Source: Coturnix japonica
Lineage: Eukaryota > Chordata > Aves > Galliformes > Phasianidae
Reading direction: 5' to 3'
Assembly: GCF_001577835.2 (NCBI RefSeq)
Contig: NC_029529.1
Span: 11,109,380 to 11,173,379, forward strand
Length of the DNA stretch: 64,000 bases
Part shown: positions 12,901-26,261 of the stretch, in pieces
Position numbering within the stretch: the stretch's first letter is position 1
How the letters are laid out: each line of letters opens with the position of its first letter
The notes under the pieces: model-generated
Told to the model about the DNA's origin: nothing
The model's input: only the letters and a program-made list of their open reading frames with translations
The model's database searches: none
Position numbers and translations under genes: made by a program

Positions 12901-15900
12901 CACCTGCACCTCCTCACTCACAACACCCACCATCCCTGGAACTAACATCACAAGTTGAAGATCTGAAAGAAGGCAAACTCCAAGCAGCACCTCTGCTCAC
13001 GCAGTGTTTGTTAGAAGACCCGGCCTCAATAATTAGACATCTCAATAATGAGACGTGGCGCTGCTACATCAGAGGTGGAACAAAACCAAAGAACAGCCCC
13101 AAGTTCCAAACTCCAAAATTTATATATTGAGGAAACTAGAGGCAAACACACACTGCAGCCTCTAAGTGTGAAATGTGCAGCTTAATGAGAAAACTGAAGA
13201 GAACCAAGAACTCATCAAGTGGGTCTTTAAGCACTCTCCTACTCACACACACAGCTTCCACCGCTTGCCAGCTTTGTCTCAATCAAGTTTATTCTCTTAA
13301 TCTTTGCTGTATACTTATCAATGAGCAAGCCTATACAATCACACCACCAGATAAGGATAAAATAAAGAGAAGAGAAAATATTTGAGAACATTTCACGACA
13401 CCAACACTGGCATAAGGTCAGAGAGGATCGGCTTTCCCTGCTCCTGGGTTTTTGGGCTTTGCACCCAAAGCACCTCCACCATTAACACTGAGGAGCACAC
13501 AAGAACACCCTGGTTGGTTGAATGCAGATCTCAGCATCCCTCCAACTCACCCTTCCCCACCTCCCCCATCACCTACAGCACAGAGCTCCTCGCTCCTCTG
13601 CATCCCCGAAGATAAAATCTAATGGGTAATTACAAATACAAAAGAAAACTTAGGAATAACTATTTCCCCTTTGCAGCTTCCGTCCTATTAGCATATTTTG
13701 CTGCTATAATGCCTACGGGGCTTATCTTTGGTTGCAGGAGAACAAAGAAAACAAACAGTAAGCATTTATCTAAACAAGCCACAGTATTTTCAGAGAAGCT
13801 GCCACGGTGATCTATGGGGCCTTGGGAGGTATGTGAGAAATGGGTCAAAAGTACCATAGCTCTTATTTCTATAGCAAGAAGCCATTTGTAATGGTTTATA
13901 TTATAATATCTGAAAATCCTGCCTTTTCTATGTCACAACACACCTCCCATCAGCAAATGGCACTGAGGTGCTGTTAGGGCTGACACCACTAAGTCCCATT
14001 CTCCCCCCCCAATCCAGCGTTTTACCCTTTTGAATTAGCAGCAGACAAATAGCAAAGAACATGAAAGCACATAGAAAGGGGGAAATAAGCTGCAGCTTAT
14101 TCCATCAGATCGGCTACAATAAGATGTAAAAAGAAATACACAGTCATTTGCAATAGGGGAGAACTGCTGGGTTTGTTTACAAAGGAGCCTGGTGCTCCTC
14201 CAAGGTCCATGTTCCAGCCTGAAAATAACTCCTTCCAACAGCTGTCAGGTGGGGGGAGGCAACAGACACGAGCAGGGTCCATCCCCAGAGCACACAGTGA
14301 GCAGCAGCTCCCTGGGAAAGGCAGGGAGTGACCGGGCACCCAGAAGGGGAACACTCCCATGAGGACTCCCAGTACCTGGCCACAGAAGGCAGAACCAGCA
14401 CCACCCCCATGAGCAGAACCTGTGTCCAAAACAGCCCAATAGAAGCAGGGGAAATGAACTGACCCAATGAATCTCTCCATGCATGGGTCAAGAGGAGGCT
14501 CTGCTGAGTTTTAAAGGTCTCGGAATGTACCTTGGGGGAGAGGCTGCTGAAAGAGCAGTGGGAAGCATCTCAGCTGCGTTGCTCTTTCTGTCTCCAGCAT
14601 CCAAAACGCTCAGTTCTGTTCCAGGAAATGTCGTGAATCGCCCCAAACGCAGCAGAAAATGTTAGGCCATTAAAGAATCACTTCCTTCCTCCCAAATAAA
14701 TGTCACTTAAAAGCCCTCTCCTTTCCAGAACTGCTGTAATGCTGCAGTAGGAGGGATAAATCATTATGTGTTTTGTATTAAAGGAAAGAAAAAAACCCAC
14801 TCTGGAAAACAGCGCTGACAGCAACTTCTCCCTTCCAGAGGTGGAACACTGGGTTCCCACCATGAGCACAGAGCTGAGTGACAAGCAGAGTGCTGCAGAA
14901 AGAGCTGGGCATCGCTGCTACCATAGCAAGGGGCAGGCAGAATGGAGCACAGTGAGCAGCTCACTGCCTGCACAGCTCCCAGCCAGGCCCTGAGCTCCTG
15001 CCTGGCATACGACCTCCTCCACCCCAAACACATTTGGGATGTGGGCACCTGTAGAGGCAATGGGATCTGAACCTGCTGTGAGAGCTGCAGTGCAGAATGA
15101 ACGGCAGGAACTGCAGTTTGTTATGTGGCATTTCACTGTGACACTTCTGGGCTGAGTCTGGTCAGCCTCCCAACAACAAGTGACATAGCAGTGCACCAGG
15201 GGCACTGAATCAAAGTGACATAGCAGCTTTGTTGGAGCAGCAAAGAGCTGCACAGAGCACAACCAACCAAACCCTGGCTGCAGCTGTAACCAGGGTTCGA
15301 TGAGAGCTGACATTCCTCCACAGGCAGTTTATTGAGCAGGCACATCAGGAACTAACCCACTGCAATGAAGGGCTGGCGGCTGTTATCCAGGGCTAGGCTG
15401 CACAGCTGCAGATGGGGAAGGAAGCATGCAGAGCCTCCAGACAGCCCCCAAAGCGAGCACATGCCCCAGCCCCACCAGGGCATCCCCTCCTTCCCCCAGC
15501 AGTATTCAGGGCACAGCAGCATTCCCAGGTCACGCACTCTGCTTCTGCAGCTAATTTGTATCCCCGGACAAGAGAAAGGGGAAATACTACAGTAACATTT
15601 CATCCTCTGTTTGTTATGGTTCAGCTATAAAAGTATCCCTGTTCTGTATACATTGAATCATTTTCTTTCAAGGCAGCTTGAAATATGGGGTCTGGAAGGG
15701 TTTCTCTTTAACACAGGCCTCACTGCCTGTATTGTAACAAATTTCTTCGTACTCAAAACAATATTAGGCTCATACAAGTCAAATCACAGTCCCCAAATAT
15801 ATATGCAATACAGCTTACCAAAGTGCTTATAAATAAAGTACTGTAGGGAAGGACATTAAGTGCAGAAACCTAACAAGCAAATACATCCTGAAATACCTTA

Positions 15901-16543
15901 CTTCTACATTCTAAAACTGTTTCCAACTCCATCACCCCTTGAAACCTCAGATACAGAGACATCTCCCATGACACTGACACTGAGCACAGGAGATCTCTAT
16001 AAGGTCCCAGCCACCTCAGAAACCTCAAGGCATTGCCTCCATGGACCTATACTGACAGTGTGGAGCTCAGTGGGGTGGAGGAGGTCCAGCCATGAAGTTC
16101 AAAGGCCATTTGCTTAATCTAGGCTTTTCCCAAAGGAAATCTCAGCAACAAAAAGCTTCTCTTCCAAGAAATAGCCATCTATCACAAGAAGGACAATGTT
16201 TGTATTGACCTACCACACAAAACAGGGAATATAGTCAAAAACCCCAAACTAAACATTGCTGAAGCTTTTTCTTCATCAGACAGACAAACCCCAGGCAGCA
16301 CAATGAAAATCTGATTATTGAGGTGGATGACACTTATAGCCCCAATGACAGGCAGCAACACAAAGCCTTAAGATAGGAGAAGGTAAGTGATGGGGTGCCA
16401 AGTTATCACAGAAAATGAAACCAAAACTGGAGAGATTCCCAGCAAGCCAGCACACATACACTAACACGGCCATGTGTTTAAGTGAGGACCAAAGCTGAGT
16501 GTTGTGCTTCGGTTGTTTCATGCTCTTTCATGAAAAACAGTAC

Positions 16544-16602
16544 AAAAATAAAATAAAATAAAATAAATAAATAACAACAACAACAACAAAAAAAAAAAAA
16601 AC
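16544..16602. repeat. A-rich simple repeat (AAAAT, AAAT, AAC, poly-A)
   Basis: Consecutive blocks of AAAAT, AAAT and AAC units end in a run of about 18 A. The order could be the decayed tail of a retroposed sequence on the plus strand, but no recognisable body lies upstream. It is best called a compound microsatellite in ADCY9 intron 1. Confidence 0.75.
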
Positions 16603-19600
16603 AGACAGTTTTTGCATCATCATGTTGAGAGGCAGGATTTCTAGATGACATATTCCTGTTTGCTTCAGTTTGGAGGTCGCGTGCAGCCTGTGGAATGAGA
16701 CTTCAAGGCTTTCAGACAGTGAGCTGCAGAAGGGAAGCCTCCCCATGTAACAAAACAGCTCTCCAGACAAGGATTCCCACCACGACTTCTGGAAGGAGCT
16801 GCGGCCACGGGCACCCAAACCTCCTCACTGCCCTTGGAAGGATCCAGCTGTGAGGTTCAGCTGACAGAGCATTCTCAGAAACACCAGGCAAGAAACACCC
16901 TAAGGATGCACATACTGAAACACCACCCATATACATGCCAGCCATAACTCGCAGCCATTTCACACAACAAAGATTTTTTAACTCCTCTGGGAAAAGCTAC
17001 CACGAAATACCAAAGCGTGAGCAAAGTTCCCTGCAGAGGTGGGTGCACATGACTTCAGCAGCAACTGCAGGCCTTCTGTTTACAGCTCCGTGCCCATGGC
17101 AGATTCCAGCACTGTGATGTTTCATAACCAAAGACGTACACGTTCACTTCACATCCTCAGCAGAAAAATTCAATTAGCCATCGCTACGGATTCCAGAGAG
17201 CGGGGTGAGGCGTGGAGTGTGCTCCTCTTAAATGCTTTATTGGGATTATGAAATGACTATTAATACACTTTCTCATCCTCGTGTGGTATTTTAAAGAAAG
17301 CTCTCCGCTTCCAGTTGGTGCCAAGCAGCAAGTCAAACATCAAATATTATTCATATTGTCTCATTAGGATCCTACATGTACATACGTGATAAAATCTGTT
17401 TCATAACGTATCACAAGAGTGACGCTAGTCCCAAGAAGAAGACAGTCAGACTGAAAGCAAAACAAGTAAAAGCCTTTTACATAACGTTATTAAGTAAGAA
17501 CCAAGTTCTAAAACATAGGGATAGATGGGAAAAGCCACTAAAGTCCCATGCCAAGGCCTGAGAGCTGCTAGCAGAATGACTCTCAGCAAGGTTCCCCCTC
17601 CTGGAAGCTGTGGCTGCTCCTTCTGCTGGTGCAGCCCAAGCACTGACTTCCTCGAAGCACTCCCCTCCTGCCCAGCTCCTGTTGTCCAAACAGCGGAAAT
17701 TCAGAGCTAACAGCACACTTGGTCTCCCTGCAGTCATGCCCTTGCAGCAGCATTTCCTCACGACATCCTGTCCGTAACACTGGCCCGTGGCACTGAGCTT
17801 CCAGACCTACCTGTTTCACTCCAGTCCAAGTCGGTCAGAGGATAAAGATGCCTCATACCTCATGGGACAGACCTCACGTGGCCATTAAACAGGAGTTCAA
17901 ATAAATAACTGCAGCAACCAGACTCAGGAACTGCCACATAAAAGCTATCAGGGAGCACTAATGGAAACATACCTAATATAACATACAGAGAACTGCTAAT
18001 TCTATTTCATGCATTAGGCATGTATTATGCAGAGGGATAGCAAAGTCCTGGGCTTCAGCAAGTGAGGATAAGCCCAAGTGCAGCAACCGTGGGCACAAAC
18101 ACAGAGCAAAAAGTCTGCTTACCCTTGGGAAGCCTGAGGTAGGCAGGGATCTCCAGCAAAACACCCTCACCTCCACTAGCAGCCCTTAAATGAGGGCTGG
18201 GAAGGGGTGGATCCTGGCTCCAGCCCTTCCAGTCACTCAGTGTATTGCATGCACCTGAGCCCCCCTGGGCTGGCCCTGCCTTCCCACCAGGTGCTCCATC
18301 ACTGCTTCAGGCCATGACTTTGCATTTCCACTCCAGATCGTATTGATTATTAACTGGTTTTCCTTACTTTCTCTCCTCCTTTTTTTTGTTCTGCAAGCGT
18401 AAGATCCCATTACTACACCAGCAAACTTGACTACCCTGCCAGATCCTCTTCCCTGCTCCAATTGTGAGGATCTTTCTCATCAGCAGTGCTATTTCGTGCC
18501 CATAACGTGATCTCCAAATGTATGGAGCGAGCTGAAGTCACCAGCCTGAGCAGTGGTTGAAGATAACAGCTTCAGCAGTGCAACACAAGGAATGGGAAGC
18601 GCTGTCGGTGGAATAAAGACTTGTAGCACAAATTTATGGGTGTTTATATGGTTTGTAAAGAATTCCCATCTAAGTTACTGGACCAAATACAAACCTAGAA
18701 GTTTGTAAGGGATGCTTTGAACCCAAGGGATGCTTGCCTAAGGAAAACAGCTGGGACATCTTGGAACCCAGAAACATGTCTATCCCTACAGCCTCACACT
18801 GGGAGACTGAGTAAGGCTAAAACGGTTTTGGAAAGAAGGAAAGAGAAAATGCATTCAGCGCTGCCAGCCTGGGTTGAAGGCAGCACAGCTCTTGGCTCAG
18901 CAGTCCTACAGCAAGCAGCTGCACTTACACACCCTGCACAGCCCTAAGGCAAGTTCCAACTGACTCCTGCAGGGCTGTCCCATGGCGGCAACACGTAGGT
19001 AGGTAAGAGTCCACTACAAGGCGTTAATACGGCAGCGATGAGGAGCTCCTGCTGGATGTTAAACATTTAAAGGCTGGGATTATTATTATTTTCCTTCTTT
19101 TTGAAGGACAGAAGTGAGATCAAAAACGGTCTAAAAATAGCAGGGAATTTTCAAGTGTCAGCTGCAACGGAAGCAGGAGTTGCTGTCTCTCCTTACAGAG
19201 CCAGCAGGGATGGAGGCACAGCCAGCCACACACTGCAGAGCAGAGAGAACAGTTTTAGTCCACCACATTGACACTACAGCAACTTGCAGTGCCATGAAAT
19301 CCCAATGAAACTGGTGCTTTAAAGCAGTGGAAGGAAGTTCTTACATCCTCCACCTGCCAGAGGGAAAAGCGAAGCTCATATTGTGAAATAACCAGGGGGG
19401 AAAAAAAAGAGTTTAAAACAATCTATTCAAATCACACATCCGTCATGACAGGAGATGAACATAAATTATGTGCCTTTCGCTGTGTTTTGTCTTTTCCATC
19501 AATCTTTCCCCCTGATAACCCACAATATGAAGGGTTTCACTTAAAGAATAGAAAGTTCTCTTCCATTTGAATAGTCTCTCACACGCTTCTGATGACTGCG

Positions 19601-19920
19601 TGGAGTAAATAGAGAGAAGGGAGTTCAGATTTGTTAGGTGCAGCGCATCAGTTTGCATTTCGACAATGATATTTCAGGCAGCCAAAGAAACAGAGGAGAG
19701 AGCCTCTGCTGACCGATATTTTTCCACCTGTCTGGGTTAAAGAGCCACCCAGCAAACCTCCCTCAGCACTTGGAGAAGTTCACCTTTCCACATCTTTCTG
19801 CCTGGCATTAAAGCTGATGAGCACTATTGCACAAAGAAAAACAGCCATGTTTACTTTCAGAATAAGCTCCTTCATTACATTCTGGGCAAATTCAACCACT
19901 TAGCCCCCTACAGCAGCAGG

Positions 19921-19990
19921 CTTGGAGCCACATGATCCTAAAGGTCCCTTCCAACCCAAACCATCCTATGGCTCTGCAATGATTCCATGA
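19921..19990 (+). mobile_element. CR1 LINE 3'-end fragment
   Basis: The text resembles the 3' end of chicken repeat 1: AAGGTCCCTTCCAACCCAAA, then CCATCCTATGG and TGATTCCATGA, in the plus orientation. Only the terminal 70 or so bases are recognisable, as for most CR1 copies, which are severely 5'-truncated. CR1 moves by target-primed reverse transcription and has a short ATTCTATG-type terminal repeat instead of poly(A). Confidence 0.75.
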
Positions 19991-22900
19991 ACTCCTGCCT
20001 CAGTAACAGCAGTGAATAGCTCAGGTGGTGTAAAAATGACAAGCTGGCTGCTCAGCTTGTGACAGCCTGGGCAAGGAGCTGCATAGTGGCCAACAGCCAC
20101 AAGAGTGGGGAGGAACTTCAATGACAGTGAGTTGCACCAGGCTAAGAGCACACAAAGACACCTCCCAAATGAAACCACGGCTCTGTCGCACGACGCTCCA
20201 TAAACAGAGCCAGCATTCTTCCCCAAGATGCTCATGCATTTTGAGTGCTCAAAACCAGGCAGTGGTGACCCTGGTATTTCTGGGAATGTGGCTGGCTGGC
20301 AAACAGCGAGCGTGACCTCCTGAGCAGCAAGAGGGAGAAATGCAAACAGACGAGAAGAAATGAGAACAACAAAGAGCACAACAACAACAACATTTCCAGA
20401 AGCAGGACTTTTTATACCCTGAAAGGAGATCTCTGACTCCACAGAGCCCAGAAGGGACACATTAATGTCATCATCTCGCATATTATGTGACCCTTGCTAT
20501 CTCTCCTAGCCCTCAATAAATCTATTTGCTGGGAAGCTTAGCTAGAAAACAGAAAATGCAAATTGTCTGAAATGCCACAGCAAAAGACACAAAGTGCACT
20601 CTGGGGTTTAGCTAGAGAAAACACCACAGCAGCACTGCTCCACTGTGCCCCCATCACCTCCATGGGGATGAGGTGCAGTCAAGACAGAAGCAAGAGCAGA
20701 CAGAAATGGGAAAGCACTGTGAGGCCGTCAGTGGCTCCCTGTCCCTGCAGGTTTGGTGGGGCAAGAAGCCCTGCTGCTTGAAATAAGGAGGCATGGAAGC
20801 ATCCTATCATTTATCAGCCAAAGGAGGAAGAAAACACACTTGCATCCTAAAAACCTCCAACAAACCCCAAAGCAACACCAGGAAAGAGAAACTAAGTTAC
20901 ATCCTGCATCCTCCCAAACACATGCAGAGCAGCAGAAGGATAACTCAGGGCACTTCTGTCACTGCTGTACCACATCCCAAAACACAGGGCAGAGCTCACA
21001 TCAGCACGAGCCCTGAGCCCTCAGCACCCCATTCTGCTGAGGAAGAGCTGGCTTGGCAACGCTGGCTCAGCTTCAGCCAGCAGCAACAGCAGCACAGGCA
21101 ACAAAGAGATAATTTGCCAGGCACACGACATAAAAAATAGGATATCATTAAGATACCAAAGGTTGAAAGGAAGCTGAGAAGTGAAGTGTTGGTAGGGAAA
21201 TAAAGCTTATGCCTGTCATCTCCGCAGCACTTTGATACTTGAAAAGAATAAGACACATGACATCATTAACATCCACAACAAACTTCCTCTGCTCTGCTGC
21301 TATCAACTAACGCTCAGGGAAAACAGTAAGGCAACAGAGCTGCCCAACCTGCATCAGTACGCTGCAGGGACAGCAGCCTCCTCGCAGGAAACCCAACCAA
21401 GAACAGAAGACTGAGAAAGATCAAGAAGCAGCAGTGCTGGCACGAGGTACCACTGCTCTATGCAGTGCTCTTGTGGTCTCCTAGAAAACACGGACAAATG
21501 CACACAAGGATTTCAGAGCAGTACCGTCAGTCTCCACAAGTCCATTCACGTCACTGTGATGAATGGCATTGAGCACAGTTATAAATTTAGCAAAAACACT
21601 TAATTTCACTCGCTGCCACAGCCCAGCCCTTCACTGCATCCAGCCATAAAGTCAGAGGGAAGAGGGAAAAGGAGAGTTCAGACACCACGCAGTTGTTTCT
21701 CTACAATCAGTACAGAAATCTGTTGTTGATGCTATTTATTTTCACCAGAAAGGCAAAATTCAGCTTGGGCTGACAGAGAGCTCACAGCTGAGCCTTTTTT
21801 CTCCAAAGCACTCTCCCACACGTGTACATCAGCGTCAACCCATTTCAAAGAACTGCACTGCATTCGTATTTTCAAGACTCAAACAGAAAGCTCAAGCCCA
21901 GCACAGAGCTCAGCCCCAGCACACACATCTGCTGCAGCCCCACGGCTCCCAGCTGCCAGCATCAGTGTGGATGTTTATCCTCCCCATGAGCCTCATTTCA
22001 GCCCTGGTGCTGCATGCAGACAGCTTGTTCCCCTAAAATAAGTCTTTGTGTCACATCCCAAGCAGCACCTGCCAGACGAGCGCGCTGCCATCGCTCCCGG
22101 CGCTCTGTCTGTCCTCATTTGCTGACCTTTCTGCAGCCACTTTGGCCTCGTCCCGTATTTACGGCCCCAAACCCCACCCACAACGCTCTCCTGCAACTCC
22201 TTTGGTTCCTTCCATGCCATTTTCCATTCTTTCCCTTTAGAAGTGTGCACATTTATAAACAGAACAAACTCACGCCCGGTTTAAGGGCTTGCCACATGAG
22301 ATTCTAACAAGATTCTGTGCTCATTTTCACTTTTCTATGACTGGGGACAAACATGCCCATGAGACAGCAGCACAGCCCTGAGGGCAGGCAGCTCCAAAGG
22401 GGGAGCTGGGTCACCAGCTCTGCTGGGAGCTGCATTGGAAAGCCAACACTCTGCAGTGAAGTGACCACCAGCCCCTTCCTCCATCCGCACAGGGAGCCAG
22501 CTGATCCCCAGCGTCTTGCCCAAATCACCAACCTGCAGTTTCATTTGGAGCTGCAGACAGCACGGCATCTGCCAGAGCGCTGAGCCACCCCAGTAACTTT
22601 TTCCAGCGTCACTCCGAACCGTAACAACTCGCTATCAAACTGCCAAACTCGCAGCCAGCGCTCGCTCCGTTCTGAGAATCCAGCTGTCAGCTTTCCCAAG
22701 TGCCTCCGCAGTCCCGACTCTTTCGGTGCCAACAAACTTTTCACAGATGCACATAATTTCACCAAACACATATGCTGTATGTATGGCACACCAAGTCAAT
22801 TAACAAGTTTGTTTACTGCATTCAAGGATGACACAACAGCACAACAAAAACCTCTTGCAGACAGCAAGCGCGTTCACCTTCTCCTCCCTACAACGCTACA

Positions 22901-23160
22901 TGCTCACAAATAGCTTAAAGGAGTTTCAAAGTCAAAAAGAGCTTTGAATACCCCCCCAAAAAAGGCACGAGCTCCTTCATGCACATCATCACCACATCGT
23001 TCTCTCCAAGACTCCCCGGGCGCTGCTGATCCCCAGCACGCCGAGATACACGAACAGCACGTTCAATCTGCAAGTCAACAAGCGCAAAGCACGCACTGGG
23101 GAAAAGATACTCCCTTGTAAAAGGCAAAATAAGAGCCGAGTACAAAACAACAGCACGTAC

Positions 23161-24853
23161 CTTTTAACTGGTCGGCCACCACGCTCTGACCGACCCGCTC
23201 CGTCACTTTGCCGTCCTCCATTTCGTAACGATCGTCCAAATATTTCGCAGTAGCTTCTGAAATATGGACTTTCCCAGCCACCCCCAGCTGCTCCATCAGA
23301 TTGGCCAAGTTGACGTCGTTGGACCACACGTCGAACTTGAACCTCCTCATTCCCAGGATGCCGCACAGCACCGTCCCGGTGTGGACGCCGACTCTCATAT
23401 TGACCATCTCCTTTTTCTCCTGGCAAAACTGCTCGATGGCTTTGATCATGCCCAAGCCCATCTCGATGCAGCAGTAAGCGTGGTCTGCCCGTGGCTCGGG
23501 GCAGCCGGCCACACAGTAGTAGCAGTCTCCTAGTGTGCTGATCTTCTCACATTTAGTGTCCTCGCACAGGCGGTCGAAGCGCCCAAAGAGGTCGTTGAGG
23601 AGCCCCACCAGCGCGTGGGCAGATTTATTGGCGCTCATCTTCGTGAAGCCAACGATGTCCGCAAACAGAATGCTCACCTGCTCTATCTGCTGCATTTTAA
23701 ACGGCCGGAATATGATGGGGGTTTTCTGGATGGAGGGCTTCTTCTTCCTGTTCTTGGGGCTGGAGGTGGAATGGCGTTTGATGGAGTTCTCGCTCTCATC
23801 GTCGCCCTGTTTCATTAAGTCATCAGCTATTATTCTGGGCATAACAGAGTGAATCATCCTCTCTTTCAGGGCTTTTTCCACTTCCAAGTCTTTCCCATGC
23901 ATGATGGACTGCCCCACCTTCAGGAACGTGCTTCTGGACCTGACTTCAGACATGATAAATAAATGAATGCCGATGGCGTGGATGCAGATGTGAAGGAAGG
24001 CTTTGCTCAACAGCTCCCAATAAACCGCGCCGCCTCCGAGCGGCGCAAAGCAGTTCTCATCGCGGAAGTGATAACCAAAGGTTTCAAAGAGGACCGAGTA
24101 GGACAGCCCCAGGAACAAGCTTAAATACAGGGGTAAGTGCATCACCGTGTAGAGCAACAGGAGCACCTCGACGCACATGGAGAAGCTGCCCACTTGTGAC
24201 AGGCAGGTGTCGGTGGGAGCAGTTGGAGCCGTCCTGTTGGACACATCACCGCTCCCAGAGAGGGGATCCAGGGCCTGGAACTGCGGGGCCAGAGTCAGCG
24301 CGAACACCAGGAGCGTGAGCGTCAGCGAAGTCCACACGTAGCGGCGGGCGTAGGCCTTGGTGAACGTGAAGGCAAAGAAGGCCACGCACACCAAGAGGAA
24401 GCACAGGGCCGGCACCATGAACACCATCTGCTTGTCCCTCATGTGCACGCCGAAGTAGATGCCCCAGAGCAGGCAGGCCACGCCGATGTAGAAGAGGGCG
24501 TAGCGGAAGCGGCGCTGGGTCTGCGGGAAGCAGCGCTCCATGCACGCCTCCTCCAGGTTGGTGGAGTCGAACTTGGGGTCCCACCAGCGGGACGATGCTC
24601 TCTCGAACAGCTGCGGCAGCTTCTTCTGCCGGCGCAGGCCGGGCCCGCCGCCCCCGCCCGCCCGCCGGGTGCCCCCCGACTCCCCGGAGCTGCAGCTGGA
24701 CGAGATGCTGTACTTGCAGCGCTTGGCCGAGGAGCAGCCCTGCTGCTGCCGGGGGTTGATCCTCACCGTCACGCTGTTGCTGTCCCCGCTGGAGTCGCAG
24801 CTCACCTCGGTGCTGTGGTGATGCAGCAGCTGCTGGTGCGGCGGGGAAGCCAT
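23161..24853 (-). CDS. ADCY9: ADCY9 coding exon 1: adenylate cyclase type 9, N-terminus to C1a domain
   Basis: This exon encodes the first 564 residues of membrane adenylyl cyclase 9, which converts ATP to cAMP and is the forskolin-insensitive, G-alpha-s-responsive isoform. The protein opens MASPPHQQLLHHHSTEV, the family's own N-terminus, and the ATG at 24,851-24,853 has a strong context (A at -3, G at +4). Visible parts: a Ser/Gly-rich cytosolic N-terminus (1-115); a hydrophobic membrane domain of about six helices between about 117 and 301; a coupling helix (KDLEVEKALKERMIHSVMPR); and the C1a catalytic domain from about 388. The two metal-binding aspartates are D399 in FADIVGFT and D443 in TLGDCYY. 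The exon ends with a codon split after its first base (K|G), matching exon 2. The large single first exon is typical of this gene. In-frame sequence upstream to 24,991 has no ATG (the apparent start there is GTG). Confidence 0.97.
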
Positions 24854-25800
24854 GTTGTCGGTCCCTCCCGAACTGCTCCTCCGCGTCGGATCCTTCGGGG
24901 CCGGGAAGCGCGGACGGCACCGAGGCCGCCGCTCAGTTCCGCGCCCCGGGCAGCGCCGCGGGGCTGCTCCGCCGCCGGCCGGGCAGGGCACGCAGCGCTG
25001 GGGGCCGCGGGCAGCCCCGCATAGTCCCGCCGCCTCTCACGCCTCCGGGCGCCCCGCGGGGCCGCCGCCCGCTGCCGGGGCGGGGCGGGACGGACGGGCG
25101 GCTCAGCGCCGCGGAGGAGCCGCCGGGTCCCCGCCGGGAGGGGCGCGCTCCTCCATGTCGGCCGCCGCCGGTTCCTCCCCGCGCCAACGGCCGCCGTGCG
25201 GGCAGCGCCCCCCTCGCGGCCGGGCCGGCCCCCGTCCGCCCCCCCAGCCCCGTCCGCCCACCTACTCCGCCCGCCGGGACGGCCCCGCCGGCCGCCCCCC
25301 CCCAACGCCGGGCCTCGGGGCCCCGCACCGCGCGTTCCTGGCGCCGCGGGCGGCGAGAGAGCGGCCAGAGAACGGCGAGAGAGCGGCGAGAGAGCGCCTC
25401 GGGGCGGACCCTGCGCCGCCGGGAGCCGCGGAGCGGAGCCGGGAGGAGGAGGACGAGGAGGAGGCGGCGGGCGGGGGCGCTCGCTCAGGCGCGGCGGAGC
25501 GGTGCGGGCGGACACCACCTTCCGCCGGCGGCTGTCACGGGCTGCGGGGCTCCGCGCTGAGCTAACGGGGCGGGGAAGGCGCTCGGCGCAGCCCCACGGC
25601 CCGCCCGCCGTCCTGCCCGCCGCTATCGGAGCCGCGCCCCGCTCCGCGCTATCTCTTCCTCCCAGGCGCTGCCCTCCGCCCCGTCCCGCACGGCCCCGCG
25701 CTGCTCCCGTGCCCCGATCCCTCGGGACCGCAGCCTGAGCTCGTCCTTAATAAAGGTCCGAGTGACGGTGCGGAACGTGCCGTGAGCCTCCGGAACGTGT
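24854..25800 (-). promoter_or_regulatory. ADCY9: ADCY9 CpG-island promoter and 5' UTR
   Basis: The region is very GC-rich with dense CpG, many CCGCC/GGGCGG boxes and purine-rich GAGAG clusters, and no TATA box at a useful distance from the ATG. The transcription start cannot be fixed by eye. Open frames on both strands here reflect the lack of stop codons in GC-rich DNA. No plus-strand partner gene is recognisable. Confidence 0.75.
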
Positions 25801-25882
25801 TCCCGGCTCCTGACGCACTCGGACGCCGAGGCGGCCCGTAACCGAGCAGCCCCGTCCATAGCGGTCGTTGTTTTGTTTGTGC

Positions 25883-25904
25883 CGTCCCGTCCCGTCCCGT
25901 CCCG
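25883..25904. repeat. (CCCGT)n pentamer
   Basis: Four tandem CCCGT units at the outer edge of the ADCY9 CpG island. The same pentamer, largely decayed to CCCAT, forms the satellite near TFAP4 at 59.7-61.4 kb. Confidence 0.85.
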
Positions 25905-26261
25905 GCTGCTCTCACCGCGGCCTTCCCCGCAGCCCCCGGCAGCGGCTGTGGATTCACCCAAACGTGCTTCCAGTGGCTTCGTGAACGAGCCCTGAAGTGT
26001 TCGGGCAGGAAGAGGGGAATTAGGGAATCGTTAGAACCCTTCTTGTTGCCGACTGCCTCGGGGGGTCATTGAGAAGAACGCGGGGCTGGTTTTCTTCCAG
26101 GTAGAGACCTGAGTTTTCCCTCTGGCACCATCCAAGTCGTGACTTCGCTCTGTTCCTTTGTTAAGCAAAGCATTGCTTGTGCAAAGCGTAGGAGAAGCCG
26201 AAGCCACCCATACTGGTATCTTGGTACTGAAACATGGGCTTTAATCCAGCACCCAGAGTGT

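Larger units (their letters stand above)
930..23160 (-). other. ADCY9: ADCY9 intron 1 (22.2 kb)
   Basis: The intron is bounded by donor G|GTACGT at 23,160 and acceptor AG at 930-931. The DNA is moderately AT-rich, unlike the GC-rich right half of the window. I see one CR1 3'-end fragment (about 19.92 kb), an A-rich tract (16.54 kb), a perfect MEF2-type CTATTTATAG at 9,668-9,677, and a motif-dense AT-rich patch near 13.6-13.77 kb. Open frames up to 254 codons occur but lack codon bias or recognisable domains. No exon of another gene is supported. Confidence 0.8.

Noticed and set aside
16544-16602. A-rich tract as the tail of a SINE or processed pseudogene
   Set aside because: No recognisable body or target-site duplication upstream. 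Called a compound microsatellite instead.
24854-24991. In-frame N-terminal extension of ADCY9
   Set aside because: The apparent upstream start is GTG. There is no in-frame ATG, and the ATG at 24,853 has a strong context and gives the known N-terminus.
24443-25738. Plus-strand open frames across ADCY9 exon 1 and its promoter
   Set aside because: Antisense shadows and CpG-island sequence rich in Arg/Pro/Gly/Ala codons, with no family resemblance.
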